Assembly (NCBI GenBank): GCA_900553465.1
Contig: USDT01000006.1
Coordinates: 1-64,000, forward strand
DNA: 64,000 nt
Origin: an uncultured Prevotella sp.
Lineage (GTDB): Bacteria; Bacteroidota; Bacteroidia; Bacteroidales; Bacteroidaceae
Direction of reading: 5' to 3'
How positions within the stretch are numbered: the stretch's first letter is position 1; every line of letters starts with the position of its first letter. The notes under the pieces are model-generated. The model had not been told where the DNA came from, did no database searches, and worked only from the letters and a program-made list of their open reading frames with translations. The position numbers were made by a program, and so were the translations under genes. Of the stretch, positions 18,134-26,116 are shown piece by piece.

Positions 18134-18562
18134 TGAATAAATATACACACCCGAAAGTAAAAAATTTTGACAAATATTTTTCACAAAAGAGAAGTTAACA
18201 AATCTTAAATCCGAAAATTATGAGGCGTTTTTGATGCACCTGCGGAACACTTGTGAAGAGATCGCTGTGCGATACAGGCCGTTTTAAGGTCTGATTACGA
18301 CCATTTCAGGGCATGAAATGCACTGTATCATGGCATGATAGAGGCTTAATCGCAGTCCGATATAGACTTTATTGCGAGACAGCGGAAGGCATACGGAGAC
18401 ACTGATCCGCATAATCTGCATGATTATCAGCGCATTGCGCAAACCTCTCAAAACTCGCGTATTTGCGTCCAAACGTGCTGTCGCTCGCAAATATTCAATT
18501 CTCACGAAGTTGAGGTCCGTCGGTTCCGCATAATTATACATTCACAACCGTATATTTATGCA
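18134..18562 (-). repeat. composite intergenic element, copy 3 (inverted)
   Basis: The element is in reverse orientation. Parts: ARG-like TGAATAAATATACA (18134-18147); AAAATTTTGACAAA (18162-18175); five dyads starting at 18282, 18304, 18326, 18348 and 18370, exactly 22 bp apart (for example TATCATGGCATGATA at 18326); CGCGTATTTGCG (18456-18467); CTCGCAAATATTC then CTCACGAAGTTGA; and ARG-like sites near 18527-18540 and 18549-18562. Measured from the reversed array start (18384), TGTC is at +212 and the outer site at +237, the same as in the forward copies. It lies between two convergent genes. Confidence 0.75.
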
Positions 18563-18604
18563 GAACTGCCGGGCGCACAATAATGCCCAGTCTGCACGCA
18601 CGTG

Positions 18605-20248
18605 TCAGCGCAGACCTGGAGCAGCGGTGTCCGGCAGACGCCACATTTTATCGCCAAGATAGAAGTAAAGTGTGCCGTATGAATAGCGGCCTGTCTGCGC
18701 GCCGCGGTCGAAAGTTATCCACAGATAGCGTTCATAGTTGCCGTAAGGCACGGGCACTATGGTCGGCCAGCCTCTGAATCCGCCGTTGGCGAACTGCTGG
18801 TTGAACGTGCCGAGACAGCGCAGCGACGGATAGTCGTAGATGTAGAACGTGGTGCCCGTTCCGCCGCTCAGCACGTGGCGACGTCCGCCCACGGTGGTAA
18901 TGCGTATTCCGGTGTTGTTGTTGCGGTCGGACTCTGCCACCTGTCGGTACGGTCCGTTCCACTCGTCGCTCTCGCAAAGATAGGTGACGTAGGAGCCGTC
19001 CTTCAGCGCGCAGTAGGCAAGACGCCACCGTCCTGCCTCGCTGTCGAAGAAAAAGTCAGGATCCTCGGTATTGAACCCGTGGCCGTTGCTATAGCTGTGG
19101 GGGAACGGCAGTTCGGTGCACTCCAGATAGTGCATGCCGTGCAGCAGGTCGGCCGAGGACGAGCTGTAGGCCAGAGTGTGGGTGTCCTCGTGCGTGGTTG
19201 TCATCACCAGGAAACGGCCGGCGTCCTCGTCATACACCATCTTCGTGGCATGGAAACCGTACATCAGTCCGTCGCCCTTGCCGAAGAACAGCGCACCCTC
19301 GAGCCGAAGCTCATAGGAGTCGAGGTCGATGGAATAAACACCCTGCCACGAGTCGCATATACGTTCGAATCCGCGTGTGGTCATGCAGACGTAAAGCCTG
19401 CCGTCGCGTATGAGCGGTGAGCCGTCTTTGAGCTGCACAACCTGCGGGTCGGCCTGTCCGGTGCCGCACGTCAGCAGGCTGCGCGCGTCTTCCACTGTCA
19501 CTTCTCCGCCTGCCGGCAGCTCCGCACGCACACCGAACGAGTAACGGGTGCAGGTATCGACGCGGCGCATGTCGCACTCGGCACTGTAAAGAAGATCGGC
19601 CTGACCGTCGTCGCCGAGCAGGAATACATGGAAGCGTACACCGGTGTACTGCACACGCAGAGACACACGTTCGCGCCGTCCCACTTCCTTCGAGGCAAGC
19701 TGCTTCGTATGTCCGTTCTCTATGATTTCCGACACAACGCGTCCTCCGTGATACATGGTGCGTATGGTTCTTTCCTTTCCTTCGTTGTCCGTGAAGTCTA
19801 TGCCGACCCTCTCGTCGCCTTCTATGCCGCTGAAGCGCGCCTCATAGCACAGATAGGGATGGAACGCTCCAACACGCAGCGTGGAGGCCGACCTGTCGTC
19901 AGCCGTGCTCCCAAGCACAAGCGTGCGGCCCTCCTGCCTCATAGACACGGCCCGCGCGCTGTCACCATCCATCACCACTATGTTGGCGGCATCGGGCAGA
20001 AAGAGGCGCGTACCGTCCATGTTGATGCGGCTCATCACCTTCGACGAGTTGTAGAAATTGCGCACAAACGACTGACGTACGAACGTCATCGACGTCAGAC
20101 TGACACTGTCCGCAGGCTGCTGGGCCACCGCCACAGACGGCAGAACCGCCAAAAACAATCCTGCCGCAAGGGTGCGCACCTTTGCGGCAGGAACTGTAAA
20201 CGAATTATATATCATATTGTTCATCATACTGGTCTTGTTATACAGCAT
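18605..20248 (-). CDS. secreted beta-propeller-like protein of unknown function
   Basis: 547 aa. The first ATG is at 20248, but ATGs at 20227, 20224 or 20215 would place the hydrophobic signal segment (VRTLAAGLFLAVLPSVAVA) closer to the N-terminus. The N-terminal half (about 60-240) resembles a concanavalin-like sandwich. The C-terminal half (about 260-540) has repeated blade-like strands such as EDPDFFFDSEAGRWRLAYC and STVTYLCESDEW-type strands, reminiscent of GH43/GH32 five-bladed propellers. I do not see a full set of catalytic acids. It starts 43 nt after the glycosyltransferase gene and may share its transcript. Function unknown. Confidence 0.7.
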   Translation of the reverse strand: MLYNKTSMMNNMIYNSFTVPAAKVRTLAAGLFLAVLPSVAVAQQPADSVSLTSMTFVRQSFVRNFYNSSKVMSRINMDGTRLFLPDAANIVVMDGDSARAVSMRQEGRTLVLGSTADDRSASTLRVGAFHPYLCYEARFSGIEGDERVGIDFTDNEGKERTIRTMYHGGRVVSEIIENGHTKQLASKEVGRRERVSLRVQYTGVRFHVFLLGDDGQADLLYSAECDMRRVDTCTRYSFGVRAELPAGGEVTVEDARSLLTCGTGQADPQVVQLKDGSPLIRDGRLYVCMTTRGFERICDSWQGVYSIDLDSYELRLEGALFFGKGDGLMYGFHATKMVYDEDAGRFLVMTTTHEDTHTLAYSSSSADLLHGMHYLECTELPFPHSYSNGHGFNTEDPDFFFDSEAGRWRLAYCALKDGSYVTYLCESDEWNGPYRQVAESDRNNNTGIRITTVGGRRHVLSGGTGTTFYIYDYPSLRCLGTFNQQFANGGFRGWPTIVPVPYGNYERYLWITFDRGAQTGRYSYGTLYFYLGDKMWRLPDTAAPGLR

Positions 20249-20291
20249 TATTCAAATGCCTGTTTTCACGGAATATAATAATCAGCAGGCA

Positions 20292-21356
20292 TCACCGCCG
20301 GTTCTCCTCCACCGCCTCGCGCAGCACTCCCGCCACCTCGCGCGCGCACCGTTCGTCATTGAACAGGCGCTCGGCAAGCCGGCGTCCACGGCGTCCCATC
20401 TCACGTGCTTCGTCGGGATGATCCATTATGTAGCGCACCGCCTTCTCCCATCCGTCCACATCGTAGTAGGACACAGTGATACCGCAGCCCTCTGAATCAA
20501 AGTCGACGGGTATCTGAGGATTGCGGCTGCATATAACGGGCAGACCGAGAGCCAGAGCCTCAACAACGGTTGTAAGGCCCACGGTGTATCTCGTCTCCTT
20601 GCAGCATATCACCACGCAGGCGGCGCGGTCCACCTTCAGGCTGAGTTCATAGGGACACAGTCCGTGGACATAATGCACCGTAATGTTCTCCGCCGGAGGA
20701 TTGGCTGCAAACACTTCCTCATAGTTCACCCCGCCCGTATTGCGTCCGGTGTATATGTCGAGCCGCGCTCCCGCACGGTTGAAGGCATTGACGAGCGTCG
20801 GCATGTCGCGCAGTTCCTTGCCCGTGGATATGAATCCCGTGCGCTCATGAGTACCGGCCGCCATCACACGGTCGTAGAATCTGAGGTCGGCACCCCAGTG
20901 TCCGAGTACCAGACGTTCGGGACGTGCCTTGGGCGAACGCAGCGAGTCGTCGATGAGTTTCTGCGAGAAGAATATCATGCGGTCGAACCCTCGGTAGAAC
21001 AGCCGACCGAAACGCTCGCGAAGAAAACCGGACGAGGTGATGACAGGCTGATGATGCCATATCACGACAGGACGGCGGAACAGACGCAGGGCATGCAACA
21101 GGACAATGAGTTCTAGTCCGCGATAATGCGTGGCATACACGGCGTCGAAACGCTCGCGAGAGGTGAGTATGAGCCAAGCGTTGCGCAACATCATGCGCCA
21201 GCGCGGCAGTCCGGGACGAGAACGGTGCCATACCACCTCGATGCCGCTGGCAGGCAGTCCTGTCGCTCCGTAAAGGAAATGGGCCGGAAACTCTCCCGCC
21301 TCCATCCGTTTGCGGATGTGTGCGATGTCCTGTGTGTGATAGAAATATACTTTCAT
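20292..21356 (-). CDS. glycosyltransferase, family 4-like
   Basis: 354 aa, GT-B fold. The C-terminal Rossmann half shows the nucleotide-sugar loop RYTVGLTTVVEALALGLPVICSRNPQIP (about residues 255-285), where E264 in VEAL is the usual GT4 donor-binding glutamate. The N-terminal half has AVYATHYRGLELIVLLHAL and IWHHQPV. The sugar and acceptor are unknown. It is not within a polysaccharide cluster here. A 66-bp tandem repeat module lies about 70 nt upstream, pointing toward it. Confidence 0.8.
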   Translation of the reverse strand: MKVYFYHTQDIAHIRKRMEAGEFPAHFLYGATGLPASGIEVVWHRSRPGLPRWRMMLRNAWLILTSRERFDAVYATHYRGLELIVLLHALRLFRRPVVIWHHQPVITSSGFLRERFGRLFYRGFDRMIFFSQKLIDDSLRSPKARPERLVLGHWGADLRFYDRVMAAGTHERTGFISTGKELRDMPTLVNAFNRAGARLDIYTGRNTGGVNYEEVFAANPPAENITVHYVHGLCPYELSLKVDRAACVVICCKETRYTVGLTTVVEALALGLPVICSRNPQIPVDFDSEGCGITVSYYDVDGWEKAVRYIMDHPDEAREMGRRGRRLAERLFNDERCAREVAGVLREAVEENRR

Positions 21357-21424
21357 GCCTTTTGTGTGTATGCCGGGTGAGTCTTCTTTTTAAATAATAA
21401 GGTGCGTACGGGCTTTTATAAACC

Positions 21425-21615
21425 TTGCTATCAAATTGCCGAGCGCAGCCTATCTTATGCAAAAACAATGCAAACGAGAGGAAAGAAAGCTCGCTTTCAA
21501 TTTCCCGAGTGCAGCTTGTTTTATGCAAAGATAGTGCAAGTGAGCGCAATGAGAGCTTGATATCAAATTGCCGAACGTAGCCTATCTTATGCAAAGATAG
21601 TGCAAACGCACTGAC
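21425..21615 (-). repeat. 66-bp tandem modules upstream of the glycosyltransferase
   Basis: Three units share the core TTATGCAAA at 21455, 21521 and 21587 (exact 66-bp period). In the minus direction they read TTTGCATAAGATAGGCTGC...CTCGG. Each unit has an inner palindrome of different sequence: GAAAGC-GA-GCTTTC in the middle one and TTGATATCAA in the last. The same period and layout recur at 53.2 and 57.3 kb. Apparent reading frames through it are repeat translation. The rest of the gap (21616-21975) holds GCCGATAGGGAAATGCC / GGCATTTCCCTA (inverted repeat, about 21691-21731) and no gene. Confidence 0.75.
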
Positions 21616-21975
21616 TGACAAAACAAAAGCCTCTGTTTTTGGACACTCCGCGCCCCTGTATCATTGCATACACAGCACATTCATCAGCCCGCCGATAGGG
21701 AAATGCCTGCAAGGTTTAGGCATTTCCCTACGACAAATTAGGGATATCATTTTGCAAATGCGGCATTTTATCCTCATCTTTGCACCAGATAAACAACACG
21801 AGGAACACAAAAGGCAGACATGCTTTTCTCCCGTTTGTTTTATCTGTCCAAGGTCACAGACCAAGGAACGGCGAAATGTCATAAACGGTTACAGAATGTT
21901 ATCAAAGAATAATGACATTAAACCAAATGAGAGTAATAACATCAAATGAGTAACAACCGCAAAAAACTAACGATT

Positions 21976-22389
21976 ATGAAAAAGATTATGATTTGCATGA
22001 TGGCAGCATTGATGAGTCTCGCTTACGCAGAAGCTGATGCACAGCCACGCAAGCCGAAAAAAGTAAAGGTTGTAAAGAAAGTGGAAGTAGTTGCACCAAG
22101 CCACAGAACATTCGGAAGCAGAACAATAAGCGCAATACCGTCGAAGAGTATATATGTGAATTTCAACGGACTGCAGTTCATATACGACGAAGGTGGCAGA
22201 TATTATAGCAAACTCGCACCGTCAAGATTTGAGATAGTACGCCCGCCGATAGGACTTCTCGTTGAGAAGATATACAAACCGAAGACCATCAAGCGTAACA
22301 AAGAGAAGCTTTATCTGGTTGACGGAGTTCTCTACAAGAAGGTGAAGACACCACACGGAAAGATGTACAAGGTTGTGGGATTCATGTAA
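21976..22389 (+). CDS. small secreted protein, DUF6515-like
   Basis: 137 aa from the ATG at 21976, chosen because the codons before it lack a signal while this one opens a clear signal peptide (MKKIMICMMAALMSLAYA). The mature part is basic at first (RKPKKVKVVKKVEVV). It then has a compact domain with FIYDEGGRYYSKL and IVRPPIGLLVEKI, resembling the G-x-YY...V-PP-G pattern of DUF6515 proteins. Probably periplasmic; role unknown. The Spy-like gene follows 87 nt downstream in the same direction. Confidence 0.7.
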   Translation: MKKIMICMMAALMSLAYAEADAQPRKPKKVKVVKKVEVVAPSHRTFGSRTISAIPSKSIYVNFNGLQFIYDEGGRYYSKLAPSRFEIVRPPIGLLVEKIYKPKTIKRNKEKLYLVDGVLYKKVKTPHGKMYKVVGFM

Positions 22390-22476
22390 GACGGCATTTT
22401 CAAACACACGGACATACTGACTGATTGAGTTTTTAACATAGAATTGATTAACGGATTATTAAAAAAAGGAGACATT

Positions 22477-23004
22477 ATGAGAGGTATCAAAGTATTGGCA
22501 ATGGTGATGATGCTCGCCGCCGGGATGCAGGCGTTCGCGCAGAACAACACAAAACGCTCCGACAAGGCCGACAGACCGACGAAAGAGGAAATTATGAAGA
22601 AAAGATGGCAGGCACTGGCCGGACGCATGATGCTCACCGACAAGCAGACCGAACAGCTGGAAGACACATACTGTGACTATATAAAGGATCTTGCGCAACT
22701 GAAGGCTGAGAAGCGCAGCGACAGAAAAGAGGCAAAGAAAGACATGGCCGAAAAAAAGGAGAAAGGCAAATGGCAGCCAACCGACGAGCAGGTGGCAGAA
22801 ATGACCATGAGCGGCTTCGACATGCAGCGCAAACGCATAGACATAAAGGAGAAATACTTCAAGGAGTTCAGCAAGGTGCTGTCTGCACGCCAGGCAAACT
22901 ATCTGCTGAAACACGACAATATAAAGCCGGGACACAAAAAAGGCATGAAGAGAATGGCCAAAAAGGGCATGATGCCACGCAAACGCTTCGCACCGCAGGC
23001 ATAA
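22477..23004 (+). CDS. Spy/CpxP-like periplasmic protein (LTxxQ motifs)
   Basis: 175 aa from the ATG at 22477, which has AAAAAAAGGA just upstream; a TTG 11 codons earlier is unlikely. Signal peptide to about residue 22 (AGMQAFAQ). The mature protein is helical, highly charged (Lys/Glu/Arg-rich) and Met-rich, with an LTDKQTEQL motif (about 55) and an LSARQANYL motif (about 133). These are typical of the Spy/CpxP/Zra family of periplasmic chaperone-like or metal-stress proteins. The tail is very basic (KKGMKRMAKKGMMPRKR). A terminator follows. Confidence 0.75.
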   Translation: MRGIKVLAMVMMLAAGMQAFAQNNTKRSDKADRPTKEEIMKKRWQALAGRMMLTDKQTEQLEDTYCDYIKDLAQLKAEKRSDRKEAKKDMAEKKEKGKWQPTDEQVAEMTMSGFDMQRKRIDIKEKYFKEFSKVLSARQANYLLKHDNIKPGHKKGMKRMAKKGMMPRKRFAPQA

Positions 23005-23061
23005 ACGGAACGCAAAGCGGCAGTGGCGGAGAGAAATCAAAGACGTCATAAAGAAACGTAA

Positions 23062-23102
23062 AGGCGCGGAACAGCATTTCACTGTTCCGCGCCTGCGTTT
23101 TT
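23062..23102 (+). terminator. intrinsic terminator after the Spy-like gene
   Basis: AGGCGCGGAACAG pairs with CTGTTCCGCGCCT (13-bp stem, 7-nt loop), followed by GCGTTTTT. Confidence 0.85.
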
Positions 23103-23150
23103 CATGCTCTGCGCCGGAGCCTCAGCGGGAGGGCGGCTGCGGACTATCGG

Positions 23151-25492
23151 TCAGTTGGTTATCTTCACACCGATGAAGAATGTGCGCGGCTGCACCGGGC
23201 CGTAGAAGTAGCCAGAATCGCGGTATGCGCCTTTGTCGAGATCCTTTTGGAACGCGTTGAGCATGTTCTGCACGCCTCCGTTGAGTTGCAGCTTCACATG
23301 ATCGCTGAGCACGAAGGTATAGTTCAGCTTGAGGTTCAGCTCAAAGAAGTCGGGCGTATGCACAAGTTCATCCTTCGTAATGTAACTATACTCATATCCG
23401 GCAGGTATCTCCGAGGCGTCGGGAGCTATGTGTGGCACACGCATACGGCCAGTATAGACACCTGAAAGCGAGAAGTCAAAGTTGCGGAACGGTGCGCTCG
23501 TGAGTGTGAAGTATCCGTAACAGCCGGGCGTGCGGGGCATGTATTTGGTCGGAGCAACGTCGGGATCCTCGCTCCAGCTTTCTTTTTCGGCGTAACGGCT
23601 GCGCTGAACAGTGAAGCCGGCCTGCAGCGAAAGGTCGGAGCCATGAGCCAGTTTTCCGTCGAAGTTAAGGCCATATACACGCGCACCATTGCCGTTGCGG
23701 CGTTCTTTTATTATGTTGCCGGCATCGTCTGTGCTTGTCATCTCGAGCACAAACACATCATCAAGACGTGTATAGAAGGCTTCCACAAGCAGATTGGCCT
23801 GCCAGTGACCGAAGCTGAACGTGCGGTCTATCGATCCGCTGAAGCTGTTGGAGCGTTCAGGTTTCAGTCCGTCGGCCAGCTTTATGAGCACTCCCTCGCC
23901 TCCGACAGCCGTCACATGGAGGTCTTCGTCGTAGGCCTGTGGAGCACGGAAACCTGTTGACCATGTGAGGCGCGCCTGCAGTTTGTCCGACGGTTTGTAC
24001 ATAAGGTTGACGCGCGGACTGAATATCGGATTCAGTCAATAAGATTGTGCTTGTCAACACGGAAGCCAGCAAGCAGCGTGAAACGGTTGATCTTCCACTC
24101 GTTCTGGACAAATCCACCGCCTATGCGTACGTCCTGCTTCATGTCGCGGTTGTAGCCGAGCATGACGTCGTGGAGCGAATTGCTCTGATACTCAATGCCC
24201 GAAGTGAAGACGGCAGGAGCAAAGAGCAGGCGTTCGAAATTGCCAGTGTACATTGCTCCGGCAACCCATGTCAGGTCGTTGGTCTTGCCGTATGCGTCGG
24301 TATTCTGCTGTGCGCCGTAGTAGCTGTTGCGGTCGGTGTGCTGTATGGACGAGTAGAACGACAGCTTATGCTTGTATGAATTGAAGAACACATCGTAGGT
24401 CAGACCACCGCTGTTTATCACATGTTTGGTCTGCTCGGTGATGTCTGTCTCGAACGGTTCGAGGTCGAACTTGTTGCCGCCACGGCGGAACTCATTGGTA
24501 ACATGATACTCCAGGCCCAGCCTACTGAACTGCGACGGACGGTAATATCCGCGAAGTCCGAAGCTGTTCATGTTGAGTTTGCCGAGCTCCGAGAATCCGT
24601 CGCCGTCGGCATCATACGGATTCCGGTTACGATATGACTGATACAGAGCTATACCGTAAGTGTTCTTGTCGGACACGAGCGACGCGTTGGCACCGAAATA
24701 TTGTTCCCACGACTTGCCGTTCATATTCGACAGCGACGAGGAAACCTGGAAAGAGTTGTTCACAGGGTCCTTTGTTATGACATTGATAGTGCCTCCCACG
24801 GCGTTGGCTCCGAACAGAGCGGAACCTCCTCCGCGCACAACCTCTACACGGTCTATCATGTTCACCGGTATCTGCTCAAGTCCGTAAACGCCCGAAAGAG
24901 CGCTCACCACCGGTCGGCTGTTGATGAGTATCTGAGAGTAAGGTCCTTCCAGACCGTTGATACGCACCTGCGGGAAACCGCAGTTCTGGCAGTTGTTCTC
25001 CACACGCAGGCCCGACTGATAGTTCAACGACTTGGCAAGGTCGGACGAGTTTACGGCCTCGAAGAGCTTACTGTTAAGAACATTCACCACGACGGGCGCG
25101 TCGCGTCGGCTCGTCTCGTTGCGGTTGGCTGACACCACGACTTCGTCTGTGACGGTGACATCGGGCGTCATGACAAAATGAACGTCGGCCGCGAAGTCAC
25201 GACTCACGCTGACCTTCTTCTCCTGAGTGGTGTAACCGAGCAGCCGCACACTCAGTGTGTAAGTTCCGGCAGGAATGTTGCGGAACATGCAATGGCCGTC
25301 AGCACCGGTCACGGCAGCCTGTCCTGTCTCCTCAATCTTTATCACAGCACCCGGCAGATTCTCCTCGCTGTCTTTCTCTATCACGTGTACGGTCACCGCG
25401 TTTCCCTCGGTCACCGGTTTGTTTTCGTCGGCACGCACGGCCTCGGATGCGCCGAAAATCATCAGCGCAAGCATTAAGATATATTGTCTCAT
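23151..25492 (-). pseudogene. TonB-dependent outer-membrane receptor, frameshifted
   Basis: Two adjacent frames form one receptor. Residues 1-486 (25492-24032) carry a signal peptide, a CarboxypepD_reg-like domain (about 30-110), and a plug with LINSRPVVSALSGVYGLEQIP and VEVVRGGGSALFGANAVGG. The frame breaks at about 24033-24040 after DKHNLID, where the minus strand reads GACTGAATCCG. One missing base (or two extra) would restore NPIFSPRVNLMYKPSDKLQ and the C-terminal barrel (24002-23151), ending in TFFIGVKITN. Total length (2342 nt) is one short of a multiple of three. Either a pseudogene, a phase-like switch or a sequencing error. The CQNCGFPQVRINGLEG segment suggests a metal or metal-chelate receptor. 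Upstream lies a His-rich membrane protein. Confidence 0.85.
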
Positions 25493-25601
25493 TGTGTATT
25501 AATATGTATGATATGTGTATTGTCTGCCGGCAGCTATGCGCTTCCGACAGAATGAAATGAATGATGCTGCTGGACATTATCCGGCATACTGAAAGAACAT
25601 A

Positions 25602-25940
25602 TTAATACAATGAAGGTGGGGCACGGGGATTGATGTTCAGCGCGCAGCCTGACATTGGTCTACTCTCAGTGTTGTCCTGCAGAAGGACGTAGAGAAGATG
25701 AAGACACACCTGCAACGGCATGGCACCGCCGGGTGCCGTCATCTGCTGGGCTGAAGCGAAAGCAATGGAGTGGATCTGAGAAGAAGAATGGCTGTGATTG
25801 TTGCCCGAATAAGGATGCGAATGGACAATCTTCACACCGTCAATGGTGTGAACGTGCACAAACATCGTTGTTCCTGCCTTGAACACAACGAAGAGTACAA
25901 GCAGGAACAATGATATCGATATGCGTAATCTTTTGCTCAA
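25602..25940 (-). CDS. His-rich membrane-anchored small protein
   Basis: 112 aa. One N-terminal hydrophobic segment (ISLFLLVLFVVFKAGTTMF) is followed by a histidine cluster: HVHTIDGVKIVHSHPY and NNHSHSSSQIHS. The start is TTG (25938-25940): no ATG gives the membrane segment and an in-frame stop lies three codons upstream. It precedes the TonB-dependent receptor by 109 nt on the same strand. A metal-binding or metal-sensing partner of that receptor is a reasonable inference, but no family is recognised. Confidence 0.6.
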   Translation of the reverse strand: MSKRLRISISLFLLVLFVVFKAGTTMFVHVHTIDGVKIVHSHPYSGNNHSHSSSQIHSIAFASAQQMTAPGGAMPLQVCLHLLYVLLQDNTESRPMSGCALNINPRAPPSLY

Positions 25941-26035
25941 ATCCGGTTACGTTACGTTGAAATGAATGTGGTATAATAGCCTTTACGCCTCACCACTACA
26001 ATATAATACCTTGACGGCTGTATATTTACGAGTGT

Positions 26036-26044
26036 GCAAATATA
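26036..26044 (-). promoter_or_regulatory. -7 promoter element before the His-rich gene
   Basis: On the minus strand TATATTTGC. No exact TTTG -33 lies at the right distance. Transcription from here would give a leader of about 90 nt before the TTG start at 25940. Confidence 0.4.
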
Positions 26045-26068
26045 CGAAAAATATTTCTAAATACACAC

Positions 26069-26104
26069 TGCCACCGCATGAGACCGGAAACCCATGCGGT
26101 GGCA
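26069..26104 (-). terminator. possible terminator after the outer-membrane barrel gene
   Basis: TGCCACCGCATG (26069-26080) pairs perfectly with CATGCGGTGGCA (26093-26104). On the minus strand the following sequence is only moderately T-rich (GTGTGTATTTAG), so termination strength is uncertain. Confidence 0.5.
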
Positions 26105-26116
26105 GTATGCTTCATT

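Noticed and set aside
20845-21621. Minus-strand frame of 258 codons with Ser/Leu/His-Lys repeats
   Set aside because: It is translation through the 66-bp repeat modules and the antisense-frame shadow of the glycosyltransferase; no protein features.
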